Assembly (NCBI GenBank): GCA_026418875.1
Contig: JAOAAM010000444.1
Coordinates: 1 to 6,534, forward strand
Length of the DNA: 6,534 nt
Source of the DNA: Gemmataceae bacterium
GTDB taxonomy: Bacteria > Planctomycetota > Planctomycetia > Gemmatales > Gemmataceae
Direction of reading: 5' to 3'
Part shown: positions 1 to 5,577 of the stretch, piece after piece
How the letters are laid out: every line of letters begins with the position of its first letter
Numbering within the stretch: the first letter of the stretch is position 1
Notes under the pieces: model-generated
Told to the model about the DNA's origin: nothing
The model's input: only the letters and a program-made list of their open reading frames with translations
Database searches by the model: none
Program-made: the position numbers and the translations under genes

Positions 1-72
1 GCTTAAAGCGTTTCAACTTGGTCGCGCGGTGTCCCCAGTCCGTCGCGTGGCAGTTCCAATCGGAGTCGAGGA
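1..72. other. Short upstream stretch, no gene recognised
   Basis: This stretch precedes the transferase gene. A TAA at 4-6 lies in the transferase frame, and no ATG, GTG or TTG occurs in that frame between it and the ATG at 73. That TAA could be the end of an upstream gene, but too little is present to judge. GGAG at 62-65 and GAGGA at 68-72 lie just before the start codon; GGAG, 7 bases upstream of the ATG, is the better-spaced ribosome binding site. I see no clear promoter. Confidence 0.5.
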
Positions 73-1935
73 ATGTCGGACCACAGGAGCGTCGTCGACC
101 CGCTCGCCTCGCCCGCCGAGGGACTACCGCCGACACGCGCCACCGGGGAATTCCTCAAACGACTTTTTGACATTACTCTTGCTGGGATCGGCCTGATCAT
201 CACGGCTCCGGTGTTTCTGCTGATCGGTCTGTTGATCAAGTTGGAGACACCAGGACCGGTCTTTTTCCGTCAGGAGCGAGTCGGCCGCGGCGGTCGACGC
301 TTCCGGATGTGGAAGTTCCGCAAGATGCCGCACAACATGAAGTCCGCCGGGCCGAGCCTGACGCGCCGCTTTGATCGGCGTCTGACAACCGTTGGGCGTT
401 TTCTGGAGAGAACCAAGCTAGATGAACTTCCACAACTCATCAATGTTCTCATGGGGGATATGAGCATCGTCGGTCCGCGGCCCGAGGTCCCCAAGTTCGT
501 GGTCCACTACCCCGATCGGTGGGAGGTTGTGCTCTCCGTCAAACCGGGTATTTTCGGCCCGAACCAATTACGTCATCGCAACGAATCGGAGCTTTACCCC
601 GCCAATTGCCGAGACGTCGAGGAGTTCTACGTCCAAAACATTCTCCCCGAGAAATTGGAGATCGACGCGCAGTACGCTCGAAAACACAGTGTATTTGGTG
701 ACATTTGGCTGCTGGTTCAGTGTCTGTTCGCTGTCTTTGGTGGAACGATTACCTGGCGAACGATCGCGGTTCGGCGTTGGCAGTTCGTCAACTCCCTCAT
801 TCTGTCCCTCGCTGGGGTTGGGACAATGTGGTTGGCGATTCAAGTTTCCGGCCGTTCGATCAAGCCATCGACCGAGTGGACGCTCCTAGGATTGGCCGCA
901 TTGATCCGCCCCCTGAGCGTTCTCGCCTTTCGCATCCCAAAGGCGTTGGCGACCTCGATGACGGCAGATGACTTTCTCCGCATCTGGTGGTGCGGCGTCA
1001 CGAGCGCCGCATTGATCGCCGTCGCCATGATATTTCTTGAGCAGCGCGATCTCAGCCGACAGGTCCTCCTCCTTGATGCCACGATGTATCTTGGCTTTTT
1101 GCTGATGTACAAGTTGGTTCTGTATAAGAGTTATTTGCTCGTTGTTAAATGCGAGGAACGGCGATTAGCCCGGAGGATGATATTGGCGTCTGTGGTGATT
1201 GGGCCTCTGACGACGCTGACAAGCCTGCTGCTTCGCCGCGGTTTTGTGGTCGCCTCTGAGGATGATGGGGTTCTGCTGATGCTGTTCAGCGGATTGAGTG
1301 CTGTCGCCTGGCCCATGATCCTTCTTCTGAATCCAATCATACATCGGCACAGCTCGATCCGGTTTCTCATGTTGGAGGGACGGAAAATCTTCCTAGGGGC
1401 CATCGTGGGGATGGTGATCACCGCCTACGCCGCGGTGATCGTCAATGAACGTGATTGGTCCCGTACGGACGTGATTCTGCCATCGCTGGCGTATGGTTCT
1501 GCCATGTTGATCTTCGGGGTTTGGCAGAATCGAAGGATCTCGGAGCATGAACGCGATGGGCAAGGCACTTCAACCGAGGACCGGGCGACTACCGGGTTTC
1601 GTCAGCGCCTACTGATCGTCGGTTCCGGGATGCACCTGAGCGCCTACCTGACAGCGCTGACGGAAGCCCCGGATCATTCGTTCGAAATTGTTGGGATTAT
1701 CAGCCCCGAGCCGAAACTCCGCACCAGCATGGTCGGCGGCCACACCGTCATCGGGCACTTGTCTGACCTGCCCGATTTATTGGAAGATGGCGAGATTTCT
1801 CGGGTTGTCGTTCTGGCTCCTGGGTTGTCATCGGAACAGATGCAGGAAATTGACTGCCTCTGCGAACCGTATCAGCACTTGCTCGTGCGGGTCGATTCTC
1901 TGACGCATCTCGGGACTGTGCCGATCGCCGTCTGA
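73..1935 (+). CDS. Polyprenyl-phosphate sugar-1-phosphate transferase with C-terminal membrane bundles and Rossmann domain
   Basis: This 620-residue inner-membrane enzyme probably transfers a sugar-1-phosphate from a nucleotide sugar to undecaprenyl phosphate, the first step of polysaccharide repeat-unit synthesis. Residues 29-226 are a bacterial sugar transferase domain: KRLFDI (29-34), a hydrophobic re-entrant helix (about 35-56), GPVFFRQERVGRGG (61-74), the catalytic Asp-Glu pair D117-E118 in LDELPQLINVLMGDMSIVGPRP, and KPGIFGPNQLRHRNE (157-171). About eight membrane segments follow at roughly 239-257, 270-286, 303-321, 331-352, 368-388, 399-422, 438-457 and 466-484. Residues 510-617 resemble the CoA-binding-3 Rossmann domain of WbaP/WcaJ and FlaA1/CapD proteins (LLIVGSG, then FEIVGIIS, VIGHLSDLPDLL and RVVVLAP). 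The nucleotide loop reads GSGMHL and lacks the usual third glycine. In classical WbaP/WcaJ proteins the membrane bundle and Rossmann domain precede the transferase domain; here they follow it. The ATG is the first possible start and has GGAG 7 bases upstream. The transferase call is firm; the sugar is unknown. Confidence 0.93.
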   Translation: MSDHRSVVDPLASPAEGLPPTRATGEFLKRLFDITLAGIGLIITAPVFLLIGLLIKLETPGPVFFRQERVGRGGRRFRMWKFRKMPHNMKSAGPSLTRRFDRRLTTVGRFLERTKLDELPQLINVLMGDMSIVGPRPEVPKFVVHYPDRWEVVLSVKPGIFGPNQLRHRNESELYPANCRDVEEFYVQNILPEKLEIDAQYARKHSVFGDIWLLVQCLFAVFGGTITWRTIAVRRWQFVNSLILSLAGVGTMWLAIQVSGRSIKPSTEWTLLGLAALIRPLSVLAFRIPKALATSMTADDFLRIWWCGVTSAALIAVAMIFLEQRDLSRQVLLLDATMYLGFLLMYKLVLYKSYLLVVKCEERRLARRMILASVVIGPLTTLTSLLLRRGFVVASEDDGVLLMLFSGLSAVAWPMILLLNPIIHRHSSIRFLMLEGRKIFLGAIVGMVITAYAAVIVNERDWSRTDVILPSLAYGSAMLIFGVWQNRRISEHERDGQGTSTEDRATTGFRQRLLIVGSGMHLSAYLTALTEAPDHSFEIVGIISPEPKLRTSMVGGHTVIGHLSDLPDLLEDGEISRVVVLAPGLSSEQMQEIDCLCEPYQHLLVRVDSLTHLGTVPIAV

Positions 1936-1954
1936 CTCTTGATGCAACCTGCCG

Positions 1955-1981
1955 TTGAGACCTCCGTAAATGGACAATAAT
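1955..1981 (+). promoter_or_regulatory. Possible sigma-70-type promoter after the transferase stop
   Basis: TTGAGA at 1955-1960 matches the -35 consensus in 5 of 6 positions and AATAAT at 1976-1981 matches the -10 consensus in 5 of 6. The spacer is 15 bases, shorter than the preferred 17. It begins 19 bases after the transferase stop codon. If used, transcription would start near 1988 and give the kinase messenger a leader of about 500 bases. The match is by eye only, and promoter rules in the likely host group are poorly known. Confidence 0.3.
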
Positions 1982-2012
1982 TCATGCGTCTCTCGGGCCG
2001 GGGAACAAGGTT

Positions 2013-2029
2013 CGGCTCGCATCGAGCCG
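2013..2029 (+). repeat. Perfect 7-bp hairpin with 3-base loop
   Basis: CGGCTCG (2013-2019) and CGAGCCG (2023-2029) are exact inverted repeats around CAT. The overlapping GCG-AAT-CGC (2029-2037) could form a short second stem. There is no following T run, so it does not look like an intrinsic terminator for the transferase gene. It may be part of a structured RNA or a chance repeat in GC-rich sequence. Confidence 0.4.
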
Positions 2030-2093
2030 CGAATCGCGTCAAAGCGGGCGCGGAGTGAAAAGCTGGCTGCCGAAGGCAGGGATCGCGGTCCGA

Positions 2094-2153
2094 CCGTGTG
2101 GCAAGATGTAAAGGTTTGGAAAACTTTTCCGGCATCAACTGTACTCCACACGG
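2094..2153 (+). repeat. Nested inverted repeats sharing one centre
   Basis: An outer perfect 8-bp pair, CCGTGTGG (2094-2101) and CCACACGG (2146-2153), encloses a perfect inner palindrome GGAAAA-C-TTTTCC (2118-2130). Both are centred within half a base of 2124. Between them GATG (2105-2108) can pair with CATC (2133-2136). This could be a long RNA hairpin with internal loops or a double-stranded protein-binding site. The pairing is directly visible; the function is unknown. Confidence 0.45.
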
Positions 2154-2223
2154 AAACATTGCCGCCGCCCGTGCGAAGATTCAGCCGGAAAGTTGGAATC
2201 TCTCGCCGTGATTTCGCGTCGAT

Positions 2224-2248
2224 ACGGCTAGACACTCGGTTTAGCCGT
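2224..2248 (+). repeat. Stable 10-bp hairpin with 5-base loop
   Basis: The arms 2224-2233 (ACGGCTAGAC) and 2239-2248 (GTTTAGCCGT) pair over ten positions with one G-U wobble (2231 with 2241), leaving the loop ACTCG. No T run follows. A second TAGCCG copy at 2251-2256 could replace the 3' arm in pairing with CGGCTA (2225-2230). This is one of the strongest single hairpins I can find in the gap. Confidence 0.5.
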
Positions 2249-2342
2249 CGTAGCCGGGGATGGGCAATGCGGATTTCTTGGTCAGGAGGTGGAACGGGGC
2301 TGCGCTGTGAAAGGAGAATCTTGTAGCATACCGGGGGCTTGA

Positions 2343-2385
2343 CCGACTCGAACGATCCAATCGTGCCAGGTGATTGTCGAGTCGG
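2343..2385 (+). repeat. 9-bp stem abutting an inner 5-bp hairpin
   Basis: CCGACTCGA (2343-2351) and TCGAGTCGG (2377-2385) are exact inverted repeats. Directly against the 5' arm lies the hairpin ACGAT-CCA-ATCGT (2352-2364), so the two helices could stack, leaving 2365-2376 single-stranded. GGCTTTCAACTTTT follows, only moderately T-rich, so a terminator or attenuator role is possible but weakly supported. It ends 105 bases before the kinase start. Confidence 0.45.
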
Positions 2386-2446
2386 GCTTTCAACTTTTGA
2401 CAGAATGAATTGATTCTAAGGGCATCCGGAGAGGTGCCGAGTCGGG
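2378..2446 (+). repeat. Direct repeat CGAGTCGGG, two copies 60 bases apart
   Basis: CGAGTCGGG occurs at 2378-2386 and again at 2438-2446. Both copies can pair with CCGACTCG at 2343-2350, so two alternative stems are possible. A separate hairpin at 2421-2438 (GGCATC with GGTGCC, one G-U pair) overlaps the second copy and would compete with it. Such mutually exclusive pairings are typical of attenuators and switches, but no regulation is shown. Confidence 0.4.
2402..2417. promoter_or_regulatory. 16-bp near-palindrome, possible operator
   Basis: AGAATGAATTGATTCT reads the same on both strands except at positions 6 and 11. It is AT-rich in otherwise GC-rich surroundings and overlaps the end of a perfect TTGACA (2397-2402). 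No good -10 hexamer lies 16-18 bases after that TTGACA, so a promoter here is doubtful. A dimeric repressor or activator site is possible. Confidence 0.25.
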
Positions 2447-2477
2447 TCGGTCGGAGCTGAAATCGGGGAAAATCAAC

Positions 2478-2483
2478 GAGGAG
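2478..2483 (+). promoter_or_regulatory. Ribosome binding site fixing the kinase GTG start
   Basis: GAGGAG ends 7 bases before the GTG at 2491. This favours that GTG over the in-frame ATG at 2512, which has no comparable site at the right distance. Confidence 0.75.
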
Positions 2484-2490
2484 TCACACC

Positions 2491-4773
2491 GTGTCGATCG
2501 CAGATCCCACCATGACATGGGAAGAGTCACCGCAGGCGGTGGCAAGCCGCTTCGCTAATCCCCTAGCGATTGCTTGGCGACGCCGAGCCATGGTCGCGTT
2601 GGGGTTGGTTCTTGGTTTGATCGGCGGTGCGGTGTACTACTCGCAGCGTCCGCCGGTGTACCAATCGACGGCTCAGGTACTGGTGGTCAAGAAACGGGCG
2701 GACATCGTGCCAAGCATGGGCGGAAGCCAGATGCAGCAGATGTACGTGGAGGATTACCTGACCACGCATGCCATCTTGATTCGCAGCCAGCCGATTCTTC
2801 GCCGAGCCGCCGAGCTAATGAAGACCAAGTACCCCGGGGTTCTACCGGACGATGTTGAGCCGACGCGATTCTTCCAGGACGGGCTGACCATCACCCGGGA
2901 ATACCGGGAAGGGAACATTCCAGTCAGCAATGTGTTGAATCTGTCGTTCCGGAGCCAGCGTTCAGAGGACTGCGCTAAAGTCTTGAATTCGATCATCGAG
3001 GCGTACCGGCAGTACCTCAATGAGACGTTCAATGATTTGAACCGGGAGTTCGCCGACCAGATGCGGAAGGCGCAAGACACTTTGCTGAAGGAACTGAAAG
3101 TTAAAAAGGACCGTTACGAGGCGATTGCCCGGAAGGATCCTCTTACTCTAGTGCTTAAAGCGAAGGATGTGCTGAACAGCGTTCAGAGCCGGATGACGAA
3201 GCTCGAGGAAAAGAGGGTCGAGCTGGAAGTTCGTCAAGCCGAGATCCGCACCTATCAGAACATGATCGCTGATGCGAAGAAAGCCGGCAAATCCGACGCT
3301 GTCATCATCAAGATTTTAGAGAACCGCTATCCCGTTCTGCGTCAAGCAGCAAGCGCGCAGGAGACTCGATTCCTCGAAGATCAACTGGCGTCCTTGCAAG
3401 TGAAAGAATCGGATTTCCGAGTGCTGTACGGCCCCGAACATCCGCAGTGGAAGAGCCTCCAAGCACAAATCAAGTCGGTTCAAGAGCGCCTGAGCAAGCG
3501 TGGAACCGTACCGGATGTTGGCGGGGATCCGCTCGAGGTCTTCTTATCCAGCTTGGAGTCGGAGTACAAAGCTAACGAGACGGTCCTGCAGGACGTCGTC
3601 AAAGCGCTCGCGGAAGAGCGGACCAAGGCGACGCAGATGGCGGAATTTTTGCAAGAAGAAGAGCAGGCACGGAAGGACATCGAACCGTACCAAGCCCTGC
3701 TGGACAGTATCTTGCAGCGATTGCGTCAGATTCAGATGTCCAGCGAGGCGGGTGGTTATGAAGCGCAAACGATCGTCGACGCGGGGTTAGGAGTGAAAGT
3801 CGCTCCGAACCTGGTGTTGACCCTGGCATTGTCGTCCGCGGTGGGCTTGGTGTTGGGCATGGCTCTGGCTTACTTGGCCGAGTTGACGGATCGTGGCTTC
3901 CGAACGCCCGAGGAGATTCGTCAGACCCTTGGTTTGCCGGTTATCGGTCACATCCCCCCGCTGCACCTCGATCGGCCACCGACGGACAATAGCTTGGATC
4001 CAACCCTGGTGGCATACCACGCACCGCGTTCCCGCGCGGCCGAGTCGTTCCGCGGCATCCGCACGGCCCTGTACTTCAGCACGCAAGGGCGTGGGCACCA
4101 AGTCATCCAAGTCACCAGCCCCACGAAGGGCGAGGGAAAATCCACCTTGCTCGCGAATTTGGCAATCTCCATCGCTCAATCCGGAAAGACCGTGGTGTTG
4201 GTCGATGCGGATTTCCGTCGGCCTGCGATCCACCGATTATTCCGTCTTCCCAAGGAGGATCGCTCTGGGTTGGCTTCGATCCTGTCGGGCGAGGCGGAGT
4301 TTCCCGATGTTGTGAAACCAATCACGCAGGTTCCGGGGCTTAGTGTCCTACCTTGTGGCCCCCGGCCAGTGAACCCAGCGGAGTTGCTCGCGTCCGCCAA
4401 GTTTCACGAGTTGATCGCGCTTCTCCGGGATCGGTACGATTTCGTGCTGGTGGATTCGCCACCTGTTTTAGCGGTGAGCGACCCCGCGTCGATCGCGCCA
4501 CTTGTGGATGGCGTGTTGTTGCTGCTGCGGTTGTCCAAGAATGTGCGTCCCTTGTCGATCCGCGCTCGATCTGAACTGGCCACCGTCGGTGCCAACGTGC
4601 TGGGTGTGTTGGTGAACGGTATGACACCGTATGCTCGGCAATACGGTTACGGGTACAACTACGAGTATGGCTACTCGTATGGCTATCAATACGGCTATGA
4701 ATCTTATGAGGAGTCGAAATCCTCTCCGAGTTTCCCTGAATTGGAGATTAACCCACCCAATCGTTCCACTTGA
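2491..4773 (+). CDS. Wzc-type polysaccharide co-polymerase with tyrosine autokinase (BY-kinase)
   Basis: This 760-residue inner-membrane protein combines a Wzz chain-length domain with a cytoplasmic BY-kinase, as in proteobacterial Wzc (about 720 residues). It would control polymer length and couple synthesis to export through the Wza-like channel. The order is: Wzz N-terminus and first membrane helix (about 33-50), a long periplasmic, largely coiled-coil region (about 180-410), a second membrane helix (about 439-461), then the kinase. Kinase motifs are the oligomerisation motif EX2RX2R (E518, R521, R524), Walker A TSPTKGEGKST (542-552, K550), Walker A' VLVDADFRRP (569-578, D572 and D574) and Walker B FVLVDSPP (651-658, D655). 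The C-terminus (714-739) has 12 tyrosines, the expected autophosphorylation cluster. The start is GTG, with GAGGAG 7 bases upstream. The phosphatase follows after 9 bases, which implies co-transcription. All catalytic residues I can check are present. Confidence 0.96.
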   Translation: MSIADPTMTWEESPQAVASRFANPLAIAWRRRAMVALGLVLGLIGGAVYYSQRPPVYQSTAQVLVVKKRADIVPSMGGSQMQQMYVEDYLTTHAILIRSQPILRRAAELMKTKYPGVLPDDVEPTRFFQDGLTITREYREGNIPVSNVLNLSFRSQRSEDCAKVLNSIIEAYRQYLNETFNDLNREFADQMRKAQDTLLKELKVKKDRYEAIARKDPLTLVLKAKDVLNSVQSRMTKLEEKRVELEVRQAEIRTYQNMIADAKKAGKSDAVIIKILENRYPVLRQAASAQETRFLEDQLASLQVKESDFRVLYGPEHPQWKSLQAQIKSVQERLSKRGTVPDVGGDPLEVFLSSLESEYKANETVLQDVVKALAEERTKATQMAEFLQEEEQARKDIEPYQALLDSILQRLRQIQMSSEAGGYEAQTIVDAGLGVKVAPNLVLTLALSSAVGLVLGMALAYLAELTDRGFRTPEEIRQTLGLPVIGHIPPLHLDRPPTDNSLDPTLVAYHAPRSRAAESFRGIRTALYFSTQGRGHQVIQVTSPTKGEGKSTLLANLAISIAQSGKTVVLVDADFRRPAIHRLFRLPKEDRSGLASILSGEAEFPDVVKPITQVPGLSVLPCGPRPVNPAELLASAKFHELIALLRDRYDFVLVDSPPVLAVSDPASIAPLVDGVLLLLRLSKNVRPLSIRARSELATVGANVLGVLVNGMTPYARQYGYGYNYEYGYSYGYQYGYESYEESKSSPSFPELEINPPNRST
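4642..4698 (+). repeat. Six-base-period repeat encoding alternating tyrosines
   Basis: Within the kinase C-terminus, residues 718-736 have tyrosine at every second position, ten in all, mostly as Gly-Tyr. At the DNA level this is a degenerate six-base repeat with exact copies of TATGGCTA at 4666-4673 and 4678-4685. CAATACGG is also repeated at 4639-4646 and 4687-4694. Gain or loss of a six-base unit would keep the frame and change the number of tyrosines. Confidence 0.7.
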
Positions 4774-4782
4774 GAGCGATTT

Positions 4783-5559
4783 GTGCTTCCCTTCGTTGAT
4801 TTGCACGTCCACTTGCACGCGGGCCTAGACGACGGCCCCACAACGCTGGAGGAGGCGTTGGAGATGTGTCGGTTGGCGGCTCGGGAGGGAACCCGGATGG
4901 CCGCCGCCGTCGCCCATCAATGCGAACTATTCCCGGGAGTCACGCCTGACCGCATCCGAGGCAGCCTGGATCTACTTCGTGCCCGACTTTCCGACGAGTG
5001 CATCGACCTCGAAGTTCACCCGGCCGGCGAGATCATGGCCTGCCCCGACTTGGTTTCGCGGTGGCAGCGCGGCGACTTGGTCAGCTTGGCAGACCAGAAG
5101 CGGCACTTGCTCGTGGAGATGCCGCACCGGCTGTTCGTCGATCTGAGGCCGATCGCGGAGGAGTTGGCAGCTCAAGGAATGTCAATCGTCTTAGCTCACC
5201 CGGAACGCACAGAGGAATTCCTATTCGATCACGGTCGGATCGAAGGATTGATCGAACGCGGCTGTCTGGTTCAGGTGAATGCCGGCAGCGTGACCGACCC
5301 ACCCAATGGCCGCTTTCAGAAGGCGTTGCGCGAATGGTTCCGTCGGGGCGTTGTCCACGTCTTAGGCTCCGACGGTCATTCTCCGAATCGGCGCCCGCCA
5401 CGCTTGGCCGCTGCCGTCGAGCAAGTCCGCCGTTGGGCGGGTGCGACGGCGGCTGACCGCATCAGCAACACCTTGGGGCGGATGATCCTTCGCGGCATCC
5501 CAGTTCGCGTCGCCCTACCACTTCCCGTGGTGAGGCGGTGGTGGGCAAGCTTTTGGTAA
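4783..5559 (+). CDS. CpsB/YwqE-type PHP tyrosine-protein phosphatase
   Basis: This 258-residue protein is a metal-dependent phosphotyrosine phosphatase of the PHP family, expected in the cytoplasm, where it would dephosphorylate the tail of the adjacent kinase. The family signature is clear: VDLHVHLHAGLDDGPTTLEEAL (5-26), LVEMP (110-114), LAHPER (137-142), VQVNAGS (163-169) and LGSDGHS (194-200). The likely metal ligands H8, H10, H45, E83, E112, H139, D197 and H199 are all present, matching the pattern of pneumococcal CpsB. The usual TPHH motif reads VAHQ but keeps the ligand histidine H45. The GTG start gives the family's normal N-terminus. The only upstream Shine-Dalgarno-like sequence is a weak GAGAG (4772-4776) overlapping the kinase stop, so translation may depend on coupling. 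The last 19 residues are an unusual proline- and tryptophan-rich tail. Confidence 0.94.
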   Translation: MLPFVDLHVHLHAGLDDGPTTLEEALEMCRLAAREGTRMAAAVAHQCELFPGVTPDRIRGSLDLLRARLSDECIDLEVHPAGEIMACPDLVSRWQRGDLVSLADQKRHLLVEMPHRLFVDLRPIAEELAAQGMSIVLAHPERTEEFLFDHGRIEGLIERGCLVQVNAGSVTDPPNGRFQKALREWFRRGVVHVLGSDGHSPNRRPPRLAAAVEQVRRWAGATAADRISNTLGRMILRGIPVRVALPLPVVRRWWASFW

Positions 5560-5577
5560 TCCCTCCCTGCCCCTGCA
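5560..5577. other. 18-base convergent junction
   Basis: Only 18 bases separate the TAA of the phosphatase (5557-5559) from the stop of the export gene (5580-5578, minus strand). The junction is pyrimidine-rich and has no stem-loop or T run. The nearest inverted repeat, ACCAC-TTCCC-GTGGT at 5517-5531, lies inside the phosphatase gene and is not followed by T. Transcripts from the two sides probably overlap unless another mechanism ends them. Confidence 0.5.

Larger units (their letters stand above)
1936..2490 (+). other. 555-base gap, possible structured leader of the kinase gene
   Basis: I see no convincing gene here. An open frame at 1970-2326 (118 codons) and an opposite one at 1828-2235 exist. 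The first has no Shine-Dalgarno sequence, and both give arginine- and serine-rich translations with no recognisable domain. The gap does hold several perfect or near-perfect inverted repeats: 2013-2029, 2067-2079 (CTGCC-GAA-GGCAG), 2094-2153, 2224-2248, 2343-2385 and 2421-2438, plus a 16-base palindrome at 2402-2417. None has a run of T typical of an intrinsic terminator. An AGGAGGTG at 2284-2291 resembles a strong ribosome binding site but has no well-placed start codon. Together these suggest a long structured 5' leader or a small RNA, which is inference. Confidence 0.4.

Noticed and set aside
2013..2037. Intrinsic terminator after the transferase gene
   Set aside because: The hairpin is short and no T run follows it.
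1828..2235. 135-codon reverse open frame overlapping the transferase end
   Set aside because: Part of it is antisense to the transferase C-terminus, and the translation shows no family features.
1970..2326. 118-codon forward open frame in the gap
   Set aside because: It has no Shine-Dalgarno sequence at a suitable distance from its ATG, an arginine- and serine-rich translation without a recognisable domain, and several strong hairpins inside it. Most likely non-coding.
2284..2342. Leader peptide after AGGAGGTG (GTG at 2307, 11 codons)
   Set aside because: The spacing of 15 bases is too long and the peptide has no telling composition such as repeated codons for one amino acid.
2397..2424. 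Standard sigma-70 promoter from TTGACA at 2397
   Set aside because: No hexamer 16-18 bases downstream resembles TATAAT; the best nearby candidates match only 2 or 3 of 6 positions.
3787..4233. 148-codon reverse open frame within the kinase gene
   Set aside because: It lies wholly antisense to conserved kinase motifs, including Walker A, and is a by-product of that gene's codon use.
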